64,000 nt of DNA, taken from contig JALGPY010000001.1 in NCBI GenBank assembly GCA_023055425.1, positions 144,733,368-144,797,367 of the forward strand, written 5' to 3'. The position numbers and the translations under genes are program-made. Shown in pieces: positions 12,233 through 23,191 of the stretch (its first letter is position 1; every line of letters begins with the position of its first letter). Source of the DNA: Linanthus parryae. Lineage: Eukaryota; Streptophyta; Magnoliopsida; Ericales; Polemoniaceae. The notes beneath the pieces are model-generated. The model ran no database searches. It saw only the letters and a list, made by a program, of their open reading frames with translations, and was not told the origin of the DNA.

Positions 12233-12818
12233 ATTTTAATCCGGTCGCAACCTGCCGGATCGCTCCATGTACTCACCTCTCTGGCCGCGAGTAGTCTTAG
12301 AGGGGTGCCGGCACTTAAGGTCTTGGATGCGTAGTGATAGTAGATCTTCCCCGCATCAACAAAGTTAAAAGTGGTTTTCTTCAAGGACAAGAATGTCTAT
12401 GGTTATTAAGGAAGGCAAGATTGGGAATTTACTCCCCGTTTCAAGATCAAGAAGGAAGAAATTGAAATATCGAGAAGTTTAAAGCTGGATGTGCTTTGTT
12501 TACTCTTTTAAAGATTTACTTCCTCTTATTACTGTTTTTGAAAATAAATTATGCCTCGTCATCTGTTTACGAGCTAGGGTATTTATTTACTCAGCATTTC
12601 CCGGCTGACTTTAGAAACTGCGGTTTAAATAATGTAAGATAGTTTGAATAAGGAGAATGATGTGTAGTAGTAACGAATGAAGGACTTGAGAAGTAATGTA
12701 GTGTTTAATAATATGTAATATAAGTGCTTGAATGTTGTGCTTTCAATTTTTCCGCCGTTACTTTTAGCTTCGGCCTCCCCGATTCGTCCGAGTCGGATAA
12801 GGGGGTCGTTGCATGTGT

Positions 12819-15800
12819 AGCCTCTCCTTCTTGGCTTCACATTTGGCCTAATGCCTCCATATCTCATAATGTGGTTTGAGGCTCTGATCATAGCATGCTA
12901 TTGTTGGATACAAATCATTTTTATGCCATGAAATCTCCTCATATATTCAAGTTTGACTCTAGATGGTGTAAAATACCAGAAGTCAAAGATATTATCTCAA
13001 AAGCTTGGGAGTCTAATGTTGATGGCAACCCCATGTATTCTTTTGTTTTGAAACTGAAGAAATGCAGGCAGGAGCTAAAAAATTGGAGTAAAAACAATGA
13101 CAGAGGGCTTGCTAGAAAGATCAAAGACAATGAAGAAGCTGCAAAAAAGATTAGGCAAGAAGGGGAAAAAGCTGATTTGGATGAGCTTTGCAGAGTTGAG
13201 AAAGAGCTTGAATCATTGTGGTTAGATGAAGAGAATCTTTGGAGGGAGAAGGCAAGATCTAATTGGCTGAAAGCAGGAGATAAAAACACTAAGTTCTTCC
13301 ATTCTCTGGCAAAGCAGAAAAGAAGGAGTTCAATCCCAGGCATCACTAATGAAGATGGCATCTGGTGCAGTGATAGCAAGGAGGTGCAGGAGCTTTTTGT
13401 ATCCTTTTATAAAAACCTTTTTTCTGAAACTGTTGTTAGGGACACTTCTCCTGTCCTGGCCACAGTAAAGAAAAAGGTTACAAATAACATGAACAGACTC
13501 CTCACTAATGAATTCTCTGATGAGGAGATTAAGGAAGCTTGTTTTGAGCTCAACCCTGACAAAGCTCCGGGACATGATGGTTTTTCAGCTAAGTTTTTCC
13601 AGCACTACTGGGACATTATTGGTGCTGATTTATGCAAGGCTATTAAGAACTTCTTCAGTTCTGGCAGGATGGTCAAAAGCATTAATCTTTCATATATTTG
13701 CCTTCTTCCAAAAACTCAGAACCCAGTGCATGTCAAAGACTATAGACCAATCAGTCTATGCACTGTGGTTTATAAAATCCTTTCCAAATGCCTAGCAAAT
13801 AGGCTAAGTGCTATTTTGGACAAGATTGTATCTTTGAATCAGTCTGGATTTGTGAAGGGCAGAGTTATAGCTGACAACATCATGATTGCTCAAGAACTGA
13901 TGCACCATTTGAAGAAGAAGAAGAAGAAAGGTGGTCAGGGGGAAATGGCCATTAAATTGGATATGTTGAAGGCTTTTGACAGAATGAGCTGGACTTATCT
14001 TGAGGGTATTCTCTTTAAACTTGGATTCTGCAGAAAATTTGTAAACTGGATTATGACCTGTGTTAAAAGTGCCTCTTACAGATTGATCATCAACAATGAA
14101 CTTTCAGATTTTTTCTCCCCTTCTAGGGGTCTGAGGCAGGGGGATCCTCTGTCCCCATTGCTCTTTGTTATTTGTGCAGAAGGACTCACATCTCTCATTA
14201 AACATTTTGAAATTGAAGGCTGGCTTTCATGAGTTAAAATTGCAAGAAGGAGTCCTTGCATTAGCCATTTGCTTTTTGCAGATGACTCCATACTCTTCAG
14301 CAAAGCTACAATGCAAGATGCATCAGCTATTAATGTCATTTTGAGCACCTATGAGTTGGCTTCTAGACAATCAGTCAATAGAGAGAAGTCTCAAATCTTT
14401 TTTAGTCCAAACACAAGTTGTCTTCTCAAGGGCTTCATACAATTTTATTTGAAGATTTCTAAAGATTTTAAGGAGGGCTCCTATCTAGGACTTCCCTCTT
14501 TAATTGGGAGGTCAAAATCACAAGCTCTGAATTTTCTGAAGGAGAAGTTTAAAGAGAAGCTCTCTAATTGGAATTCAAATCTGCTCAGCCCTGCTGGTAA
14601 AGAAGTTTACTTAAAGTCTGTTTTATCTTCTCTTCCTACTTTTGCAATGTCTAGCTTCTTGCTCCCCAAAAAATTGTGTCATGAGCTTTCTCAGATAATG
14701 GCAAATTTCTGGTGGGGTGCAAACAATGAAGGCAACAGAAAGTTGCATTGGAAAAGCTGGGAGCATTTGTGCAAAGCTAGAGAGCTAGGAGGGCTTGATT
14801 TTAGAAATCTTTACAATTTCAACTTGGCTCTTATTTCAAAGCAGTCCTGGACGCTTTTGCAGAATTCTAATTCTCTCTTTGTGGCTGTTTTCAGAGGAAA
14901 ATATTTTCCTAACTCTTCTTTATGGAATGCCTCCCCTCCTAGTGGCTGCTCTTGGGTTAGGAGAGGTCTTCTGGAAGGTCTCAAGATTCTCAAAATGGGT
15001 GTTAGATGGAGAGTTAGAAATGGGGAATCTATTAGAATCTGGGATGATCCCTGGATTCCTAGAGATTCTTGTTTTTTTGTCACTTCCTCTAAGCCAATCA
15101 ACTGCAGCATTGTTAATGTTAGTGAGCTTATGTGGATTGACTAGAGGAGATGGAATACTGACTTAATTTTTGGGATTTTCTCTGAGGAGGAAGCTGATTT
15201 AATCTTGTCTTTGCCAATTGGTAGCTTTAGATGCAGAGATAAGCTTATCTGGGCATTCACAAAAAATGGAGATCACAAAGTTAGCTCAGTCTACAGGTTG
15301 TTGGAGGGAGGATTCCCTACCTTCACACCTTCTTCTAGTGCCAGCTCCTACTGGAAAGCTTTGTGGAAAGTGAACACCCAACCCAAAATCAAGCATTTCT
15401 TCTGGAAATGTCTTTCTGGAGCTGTTTCCATTGGCACTGCTCTCAAGCTCAAAGGAGTGATTCATGATGATGTTTGCAGGAGATGTGGAGAAGAAGTTGA
15501 GAGTTTAATGCATTTACTTAAGGATTGTAAGGAAACAAAACTCATTTGGCTCAGCTCCCCCTTCAGATCATGCATCACTAATTTGGAAGCCTCCAATTGT
15601 CTGGAATGGTGGAGTTTTGTTGTTGATCTTGCTGATGAGTCCAAAGAAAAGAGCTGGTTTCTGGCTTTGTTTCTAAACATATGTTGGTGGATATGGAAGT
15701 CTCGGAATGACTGGTGCTTCAATAACATTAGATGGAATGCAATTCATGTTAGTTCCTTGGCTTTGAGCTCTCTTGATAGTTATTTGGTTAGTTGTGGTCA

Positions 15801-16279
15801 AGCTTTGAAAGATAATATTTGCAATGCTCATGTTAACCAGGAGCCTCCTATTCTCTCTGCCAATTTCAATATTTTTGTGGATGCTGCTGTTGACACAAAA
15901 AAAAAAATTGGGGGGAGTTGCAGCTGTGTGTCTGAATCAAGGAGGAGCTTATGTTGATAGCTGTTTTGAGTGCTTTCATGGAGTTCTGAATCCCTCAACT
16001 CTTGAAGCTTCAGCTATAAGATCAGCTCTCATATGGTGCAAGAGTAAGCATTGGAATGACATCAACATTTTTTCTGATTGTGAGGATGTAATCAGGCAAA
16101 TTGGGTCTTCCTCTTATGCTTCAAATACTGCAACAATTCTGGAGGACTGCATTTTTATTTGTAAAGAGTTTTCTTCTTGTAATTTTCACTTTATCTCCCG
16201 TAACTTTAATTCTCTGGCTCACAATTTAGCCAGGAATTCTGTGAAGGCTGGTTGTGCAGCCTCCTCTTTGTATTTGTAA
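12819..16279 (+). pseudogene. LINE ORF2, 3' part: reverse transcriptase, zinc finger and RNase H (broken)
   Basis: The frame resumes with the end of the endonuclease (GSDHS at about 12880) and continues through RT. Visible motifs are NPDKAPGHDGF (about 13545), GLRQGDPLSPLLF (about 14129) and the catalytic FADD (14275-14286). A zf-RVT domain follows (about 15355-15530, CRRCGEEVESLMHLLKDC), then an RNase H-like domain to the stop at 16277-16279. Lesions are TGA at 12877-12879, TGA at 14230-14232, TAG at 15142-15144, and a frameshift in a run of 11 A at 15897-15907. Stops and slips in homopolymers indicate neutral decay after insertion. Confidence 0.88.
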
Positions 16280-16340
16280 CCTTCTTTAGATAAGTAATGG
16301 AAGCTTTCTTTTTTCGGAAAAAAAAAAAAACTTTCAAATC

Positions 16341-17476
16341 GCAAGTAATACAACTTATACAAGAGGGTCCCTCTCTGCTTTGTTAATTAAGAAGATATAT
16401 TATCTCAACCAAACAACAAACCATATGAGCTGTCTTTCTAAGGAAACGTCACTATTTGGGGGACGTGAAATATTAGTACGTAACTCGTAAATTGCGTGGG
16501 CTTGATTACAATTATATTTGAAATTAAGTCAATCACCTTGAGTTAATATAATGAGACGTACTACGTGCATGATTGTGGGCCATGCTGTCACCTATTGACT
16601 TTAATAATGTCAAAACATGTCTACGTACAAGGTACAATTATATGTAAAAGAGCTGACTTTCATTTGTTTTTAAGAAATTATTAGTATTATTGTTGTTAGA
16701 TCGTTTAAATACCACCGATCAATAGCGTTGAGAATGTGATGGGTTTCACACTTAGTTAATAAACTAAGAAAATGATGACGAGTCTTATTTTAATAAATTG
16801 CTATCTGATGAGCTTTATTATCACTATATTACTTGACAAAATACCAATGATCACGGTAACATGAGGTAAAAGGCACTTCCTCCCTGTGTAGTATGGCTGA
16901 TAGATATTTCACCCCTTCCAATTTGGGAAATCACATGTACACCCTTATAACTGACATCAACTAACCGCGCTCACTAAAAGACTACTATGACCAGTACTAT
17001 ACAAATAAAATGACAATCAAGGCTACTATCTTCTCCGCACCAACTATATCATTCTTCCAAACCCTACCGTTAGCAACCTAACTGGCGCCACCCATTCTCT
17101 CTTTTTCTCCATTTCCTCACCAACTTTGAAACCCACTAGATAGCATCACTCACCACCACTCACCACCACCATTTTTCTTGGTTCAAACCCAAACAACCAG
17201 CATTCAACAGCTCTCACAACGAACCCTAGCTCCACCACCAATCGACCTTGCCCAAATCCTAAACTTCAAGCAAACTTCCTCCACGATTGTCTCTTTCGAA
17301 GACGACTACAGCACCCTCAAACTCACAATAGTTTTACCCAACACCATACCTTCTCACCCAACACACTACTCCCAGATCTTTACAAGAGGATGGTGCTTGA
17401 AGAGTTTTGATAGAGCTCCTGACGAATTCTCGATCTGATGAGATAACATATTTAAGAACAAGGAGAGATGAGACTC
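16341..17476. other. Intergenic between LINE and copia element
   Basis: This is AT-rich DNA with a pyrimidine- and CAC-rich stretch at 17085-17180. The ORF at 17178-17438 ends before the copia insertion and matches no family I recognise. Confidence 0.4.
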
Positions 17477-17481
17477 TTGGC

Positions 17482-18476
17482 TGTTGGAAAATGGTCTTCG
17501 ACAAGTCGGTTTTTGCCCGACTTTGAGCCCGGTTTTCATCCGGCTCATTCGAGAGTTAACCACACTAATCACACCAACACATAGAGGGTAACTTGGTGTT
17601 CGTTTTGGTTACTCACTCGTTGAAAACCATTAAGAAATGAATGAACAATAAGCCATAGAAGTTGGGGTTTTGAGGTTGGGTTTATGTTCCCAAATTAAAT
17701 GAACCCACATCTTGAGGAGGAGAGAGTTTGAAGTGTTTATATACTTCAACATTGACCTATAAGGGCACGCCCTTAGGGCGAAGCACATTTTGTGCAGGAG
17801 GGAGGACCTAGACACGGTTCGAACCACCACACGCGCGCGCCGCCGTCCGGCCGGCTCGGTCTCGGGTTCGGGCACGGGCCGGGTCGTGGCGTGGGTTGTT
17901 GGGCTTTACTATAGACTAATTCTTTTTTGGGCCAGAAACTAACTTTTTCTAGCCCAGAAAATTAGCAGACAAATTATTGTTTTCAGTAATTAAAATAGTC
18001 GTTAAATTTTCGTTAAATAGTCGTTAATTAACCGAACGGTTAATTAACTGTCAACCCAGCAGTTGCAACCGTTCGAACGGTTGTGTCTCCTCAACCAACC
18101 CGTTCAGCTTCTATAAAAGGAAGTTTCCTCCCTCAGATTTCTCATTCCGAACTCGTTCATTCTCTGCTATCAATCTCTACCAAATTCTCCAAACTGCTAG
18201 TCTCGTTCGTTGGGTGTTGCAGCCCGGTGCTTCGTCTGCAACATCGGAAGAGCTTTCATCCTGGGAGGCAGTTCGCTACAGCAAGAACCAAGGCACCTAA
18301 GGTACCCAGCGAATATTGCCTTAAGGAGATCGTGGATGCACGAGACTGCTCTTCGCCAGATTATTGCGTCTCTGAGTCGTCTGTATATCTGTAAGTTCTC
18401 TCTGCTTCGTCTTTTCTTTCTTCTTCAGTTACTGCTTTATTCTAACAAGAACAAAACGAGTCCTCTGTTTCTAACA
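17482..18476 (+). repeat. Left LTR of the copia element
   Basis: The 995-bp repeat carries the promoter (TATAAAAG at 18112-18119) and begins the RNA leader. A GC-rich patch near 17830-17885 contains the GCC run that is 6 bases longer in the right LTR. ORFs inside the LTR (18083-18394 and others) recur in the right LTR and are not genes. Confidence 0.95.
18112..18119 (+). promoter_or_regulatory. TATA box of the copia left LTR
   Basis: TATAAAAG lies 370 bases before the LTR end, so transcription would start near 18140. The same motif recurs in the right LTR at 23828-23835, where it could drive read-out into the flank. Confidence 0.6.
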
Positions 18477-18494
18477 ATCTTAAGGCAATATTCG
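18310..18494 (+). other. 16-bp self-complementary pair spanning the copia primer-site position
   Basis: CGAATATTGCCTTAAG at 18310-18325, inside the LTR, is the exact reverse complement of CTTAAGGCAATATTCG at 18479-18494. The second copy begins three bases after the left LTR, where a primer binding site should be. No sequence resembling the usual tRNA-Met site (TGGTATCAGAG) is present there. The pair could support self-priming, like Tf1-type elements, or a leader hairpin. The base pairing is seen; the function is inferred. Confidence 0.55.
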
Positions 18495-18672
18495 GACTCT
18501 GTTCTGTTCTCAAAACAGTAACTGAAAGTTATTTTCAGAAACATTATTTTTCAGAAAGAATATCTTTTATTCATATCTGTTTATAGTTATTACGGACATA
18601 TTTATTTTATAATCTGTTGGCAGTCAGTCCGCTTCTATATTGTATCTAAACAAACTGTTTTCTTGTTTAGCA

Positions 18673-21600
18673 ATGGAAGACGGACGAACCGAGACTAGCA
18701 CGGCGCCCACGAATGCGGCAGTGCCGACTATACCAGTCAATGCTCATCCGGTTGAAAAACCTGAAAAGTTCTCCGGAAAAGACTTCAAAAGGTGGCAGCA
18801 GAAAATGTATTTCTATCTTACCACCCTAAGTCTTGCAAAGTACCTGACGGAGGACGCACCTAAACTCTCTGAAAATCCAACAAAAGAAGCAGTCTTAGCG
18901 GCTGATGCTTGGCATCATTCTGATTTTTTAGCGAGAAATTATGTATTAAATAGCCTAGAAAATCAGTTGTATAATGTGTACTCCGCTGTAAAGACTGCTA
19001 AAGAACTTTGGCAATCCCTCGAGAAAAAATACAAAACAGAAGATGCGGGAGCCAAAAAGTTCGTAGTGGAAAATTTTCTAGAGTTTAGGATGGTAGATAA
19101 CAAAAGTATCATGTCGCAGGTTCAAGAGTTCCAATGCCTAATTCATGACGTCCAATCCGAGAGTATGATCCTTCCCGAAGAGTTTCTCGTTGGAGTCATG
19201 ATCCACAAGTTGCCGCCGGCATGGAAGAACTACAAAAACTACCTAAAGCATAAAAGAAAGGGGATGAGCATGGAAGACTTGATTGTCCGTCTCAGGATTG
19301 AAGAAGGAAATCGGATTGCCGACGAAAGACCCTCGACTAGCCACCAACCTAGAGCAAATATGGTGGAGGGAGGTTCGGAATCCAACAATCTCAAACGGAA
19401 ACACGGCGTTCCTACCGAAAAGAAGAAGAGGTTTACGGGCAAGTGTCACAATTGTGGCAAGACGGGCCATATGATCAAGGATTGCCGAAAGAAGCGAAAG
19501 ACGTCCAAAGGCAAGAAGCCCGAAGTTCACATGACCGAAGCCAAGGACGATGATGAAGGCGGAAACTTCGCAGCCGTGATTTCAGAAGTGAACCTTGCCG
19601 AAGGAAATCCTCGAGAATGGTGGGTTGACACCGGCGCCACCCGCCACATATGTTCGGATGAAAGCATGTTTGCTTCCTATGAGACTGTTGATACCGAGGA
19701 ACAAATCTACATGGGGAATTCAGCAACATCCACCGTCAAAGGCAAAGGAGCGGTAATCCTCAAGATGACCTCCGGAAAGAAATTAGTACTCAATGATGTT
19801 CTCCATGTTCCAGACATTAGGAAGAACTTAGTCTCTGGTTCTGTACTTAGCAAGAAAGGATTCAGACTAGTCTTTGAATCCGATAAATGTGTAATAACCA
19901 AGAGAGGAGAGTATGTGGGTAGGGGTTACTTGAAGGATGGGATGTTCAAACTCAATGTAATGATTGTCTCGGCTATGAATAAGAATGCAGCTATTAACTA
20001 CGTGCTTGAGTCGTCTACTTCTTCTACTTCTTCTATTTCTTCATGTTTATGGCATGGAAGACTAGGTCATGTTAATTATGAATCAATTCGGAAACTAATG
20101 ACTTTGGACCATCTTCCAAAAAGTGAAATTAACTTTAATCACAAGTGTGAAATTTGTGTTGAGGCAAAATTAACAAGACAATCCTTTAAACCTATTGGTT
20201 TAAAGACGACTAGTCCTCTTGAATTAATTCACACCGATATATGTGACTTAAAGTTTGCACCGACAAGAGGTGGGAAGAAGTATTTTATTACATTTATCGA
20301 CGATTGTACAAAATACTGCTATGTTTATCTATTAAATAGTCGAGATGAGGCTTTGGACGCTTTTAAGCAATACAAAGCAGAGGTAGAAAACCAACTTAGC
20401 AAAAGGATTAAAATTCTACGTAGTGACCGAGGAGGAGAGTATGATTCTCCCTTCGCAGAAATTTGTGCGCAAAGTGGAATAATCCACCAATATTCGGCGC
20501 CCTACACACCGCAACAAAACGGTGTAGCCGAAAGGAAAAATAGAACCTTAAAAGAAATGCTGAACGCGTTACTTCTAAGTTCTGGATCGCCCCAGAATTT
20601 GTGGGGGGAAGCGTTACTTAGTGCCAATTATATTCTTAATAGAATACCTAAGAAAAAGGCTGATAAAACTCCATATGAATTATGGAAAGGACGAACGCCC
20701 TCTTACAAACATCTGCGAGTTTGGGGATGTCTCGCTAAAGTGGCTACACCACTTCCTAAGAAAGTGAAACTCGGTCCCAAAACAGTCGATTGCGTCTTCA
20801 TCGGATATGCTTTGAATAGTAGTGCATATCGATTTCTGGTTCATAAATCAGAAATAACAGATATTCACGAAAATACGATTATCGAATCATCAAACGCATC
20901 TTTCTTTGAAGACATCTTTCCTTACAAAGGAAAAACGTCTGAAAAAGAAAAACGGACATACGACTCTACATTTGGAGACGATCAAGATGAAGAGCCAAGG
21001 AGGAGCAAAAGACAAAAGACCGAAAAATCTTTCGGACCTGATTTCCTTACTTACATGCTTGAAAATGATCCTACTTCCTATAAGGAAGCAATGGCAAGTG
21101 TGGACGCTCCTTACTGGAAAGAGGCCGTTAAGAGCGAGATAGAATCGATATTGCACAATAATACGTGGGAATTAGTGGACCTACCTCAAGGTTGCAAACC
21201 TCTAGGTTGCAAATGGGTTTTTAAGCGGAAATTAAAACCCGACGGATCCATCGACAAATATAAGGCAAGGCTGGTCGCCAAGGGTTATAAGCAAAAGGAA
21301 GGAATAGATTTCTTCGATACCTATTCTCCTGTAACAAGGATAACTTCCATCCGTATGTTAATTGCTATTGCAGCAATCTTTAATCTTGAAATCCATCAAA
21401 TGGATGTCAAGACTGCATTTCTTAACGGAGAATTAGACGAAGAAATCTACATGGAACAACCTGAAGGGTTCCGAGTCCCAGGAAATGAAGGAAAATATTG
21501 TCGATTAAAGAAATCCCTATACGGATTAAAACAGGCTCCCAAACAATGGCATGAAAAGTTCGACAGGGTTATGACAACCAATGGTTTTAGAACAAATGAA

Positions 21601-22284
21601 TGTGACAAATGTGTCTATTCTAAAACTGTCAACAATGGATGTGTAATAATATGTCTCTATGTAGACGATATGTTAATTCTCGGAAGTAACGAGACAATAA
21701 TTCGTGCCACCAAAAAGTTGTTGTCCACAACCTTCGATATGAAGGATTTAGGGGAGGCTGATGTTATTCTAGGAATAAAAATTTCTAGAACTCAAAATGG
21801 CTATGCGCTAACTCAATCTCACTATATTGAGAAAGTTCTCGAAAAGTTCGATCAAACTAACAGCAAGCCAGTAAAGACACCAGTCGATGTGAGCATGCAT
21901 CTCGCCAAGAATCGTGGCACAGCTATTAAGCAATTGGAGTATGCTCAAATAATCGGAAGCCTCATGTACATTATGAATTGTACTCGGCCAGACATCGCAC
22001 AAGCGGTTGGAAAACTTAGTCGGTTCACCAGTAACCCTGGAAAGGATCACTGGACAGCTATAATCCGAGTATTAAGGTATCTACGATACACTAAAGATCT
22101 AGGATTACAATATTCCAACTATCCTGCAGTATTGGAAGGATATTGCGATGCTAATTGGATATCTGATACAAAAGATTCCAAATCAACGAGTGGGTATGTA
22201 TTTACCCTCGGAGGAGCGGCAATATGTTGGAAATCCTCAAAGCAGACGTGCATTGCAAGGTCTACTATGAATCGGAGTTCATAG
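18673..22284 (+). CDS. Copia gag-pol polyprotein, up to the RNase H frameshift
   Basis: One long frame encodes the copia order gag, protease, integrase, reverse transcriptase, RNase H. I start it at ATG 18673 (MEDGRTE), 12 codons into the open frame. Gag has a UBN2-like region and a CCHC knuckle CHNCGKTGHMIKDC at 19444. The protease active site is DTGA at 19627. The GAG-pre-integrase motif WHGRLGHVN is near 20052, and the integrase has HTDICD, FIDDCT and PQQNGVAERKNR. The RT catalytic motif is YVDD at 21658-21669. RNase H begins with GYCDANW, but the frame shifts by one base near 22267 and stops at 22282-22284. The remainder lies in the next frame. Confidence 0.92.
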   Translation: MEDGRTETSTAPTNAAVPTIPVNAHPVEKPEKFSGKDFKRWQQKMYFYLTTLSLAKYLTEDAPKLSENPTKEAVLAADAWHHSDFLARNYVLNSLENQLYNVYSAVKTAKELWQSLEKKYKTEDAGAKKFVVENFLEFRMVDNKSIMSQVQEFQCLIHDVQSESMILPEEFLVGVMIHKLPPAWKNYKNYLKHKRKGMSMEDLIVRLRIEEGNRIADERPSTSHQPRANMVEGGSESNNLKRKHGVPTEKKKRFTGKCHNCGKTGHMIKDCRKKRKTSKGKKPEVHMTEAKDDDEGGNFAAVISEVNLAEGNPREWWVDTGATRHICSDESMFASYETVDTEEQIYMGNSATSTVKGKGAVILKMTSGKKLVLNDVLHVPDIRKNLVSGSVLSKKGFRLVFESDKCVITKRGEYVGRGYLKDGMFKLNVMIVSAMNKNAAINYVLESSTSSTSSISSCLWHGRLGHVNYESIRKLMTLDHLPKSEINFNHKCEICVEAKLTRQSFKPIGLKTTSPLELIHTDICDLKFAPTRGGKKYFITFIDDCTKYCYVYLLNSRDEALDAFKQYKAEVENQLSKRIKILRSDRGGEYDSPFAEICAQSGIIHQYSAPYTPQQNGVAERKNRTLKEMLNALLLSSGSPQNLWGEALLSANYILNRIPKKKADKTPYELWKGRTPSYKHLRVWGCLAKVATPLPKKVKLGPKTVDCVFIGYALNSSAYRFLVHKSEITDIHENTIIESSNASFFEDIFPYKGKTSEKEKRTYDSTFGDDQDEEPRRSKRQKTEKSFGPDFLTYMLENDPTSYKEAMASVDAPYWKEAVKSEIESILHNNTWELVDLPQGCKPLGCKWVFKRKLKPDGSIDKYKARLVAKGYKQKEGIDFFDTYSPVTRITSIRMLIAIAAIFNLEIHQMDVKTAFLNGELDEEIYMEQPEGFRVPGNEGKYCRLKKSLYGLKQAPKQWHEKFDRVMTTNGFRTNECDKCVYSKTVNNGCVIICLYVDDMLILGSNETIIRATKKLLSTTFDMKDLGEADVILGIKISRTQNGYALTQSHYIEKVLEKFDQTNSKPVKTPVDVSMHLAKNRGTAIKQLEYAQIIGSLMYIMNCTRPDIAQAVGKLSRFTSNPGKDHWTAIIRVLRYLRYTKDLGLQYSNYPAVLEGYCDANWISDTKDSKSTSGYVFTLGGAAICWKSSKQTCIARSTMNRSS

Positions 22285-22607
22285 CGTTAGACAAGGCAGG
22301 GGAAGAAGCTGAATGGCTTCGCCATTTCCTCGAGGACATTCCAATATGGCCAAAGCCTGTGCCATCTATTTGCATTCATTGCGATAGTCAATCTGCAATA
22401 GGCAAGGCGCAAAGTAGTATATATAATGGTAAGTCTAGACATATGCGTCGAAGGCATAATACCATTAGGCAACTTCTCTCACAAGGGATAATATCGATCG
22501 ATTATGTGAAGTCAAAAGAAAACTTAGCGGATCCGCTGACCAAAGGTCTATCGAGAGAATTAGTTGCAAGTTCGTCAAGGGGAATGGGGCTAATGCCAAT
22601 CTCGTAA
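22265..22607 (+). pseudogene. Copia RNase H C-terminal part, out of frame
   Basis: After the single-base shift near 22267 the other frame continues the RNase H domain, with CDSQSAIGKAQ and the terminal KSKENLADPLTKGL typical of plant copia elements. It ends at 22605-22607. This is the only break I see in the polyprotein, in keeping with the youth of the element. Confidence 0.88.
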
Positions 22608-23191
22608 AGAGTTGCACGATAGCGGAAAACCCAACCTAGGAGATTGGAGATCCCAATAACTAGGTTCAAAAGGGACAACTTAACTATTTGTGCAAATATT
22701 AAGATCACTCATGAAAGAAACTACGTTTCAATCCCATTCCTAGGGCGACGAGTGATAGGACTAGGGTAAGCTATGCTTTTAATGAGATCACATGTTAAGA
22801 TGAGTATGGATAGATACCCTTAAATGTATCTCACCTATGTGAGTAGGAACTGGGGCCGGTTCTAGGAGGATGATAAGGCATAATCCTCTAAGACTACTCA
22901 TGAAACCAGGCAATAGTGTCTCAAGGCCAAAATGAGCACAACCATGAGAACAGACTATGCTCAGGTATTAATTGTGTGGTTACTATCGACTAGGTATACA
23001 CCGCGGCAAGGCAGTTCAAAGCGCTTCGCATACTGACTAAGCCAGTATACCCTATAGTATCTCACTAATGGAAAAGTTCAAGGCCCAAGGCTACTTTTCT
23101 TTAGGCAATTAATTACCAACAAAGGGAATTAAAAATAAATACCCACTTGATCTTTCGGCCTTAACGCTGATTGGTCATTCATGTGGGGGAT
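22608..23191 (+). other. Copia 3' untranslated region
   Basis: About 580 bases of non-coding internal sequence lie between the end of pol and the right LTR and finish in the polypurine tract. No extra (env-like) ORF is present. Confidence 0.75.

Larger units (their letters stand above)
9862..12813. mobile_element. Solo LTR (2952 bp), probably Ty3/gypsy type, nested in the LINE
   Basis: The insert begins TGTAATACCCCG and ends GGTCGTTGCA, so it has TG...CA termini. The pentamer TGTGT flanks it at 9857-9861 and 12814-12818. Removing the insert and one pentamer rejoins the LINE endonuclease frame exactly between RLDRCV and ASPSWLH. It has no gag or pol, so recombination between two LTRs is the simplest origin. 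The length and the TGTAATACCCC start resemble long gypsy LTRs, but the lineage is inferred. It contains a TATA motif near 10222, a CT repeat at 10508-10522, a pyrimidine- and CAC-rich zone (10080-10740), and a 41-bp tandem duplication. Confidence 0.85.
7521..16331 (+). mobile_element. LINE (L1-type non-LTR retrotransposon), full-length, split by a solo LTR
   Basis: The element runs from a 5' leader through ORF1 (DUF4283 plus zinc knuckle) and ORF2 (endonuclease, reverse transcriptase, zinc finger, RNase H) to a poly-A tail at about 16318-16330. The string TTTCAAATC flanks it at 7512-7520 and 16332-16340 and is the target site duplication that sets both ends. Without the inserted LTR (9862-12813) and one duplicated pentamer, the LINE is about 5.85 kb, a normal full length for plant L1. 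ORF1 is open; ORF2 has at least five lesions besides the insertion, so the element is dead. Confidence 0.9.

Noticed and set aside
18083..18521. Small ORFs near the copia start, repeated at 23799-24249
   Set aside because: They are inside the two LTRs and identical because the LTRs are; they are not host genes.
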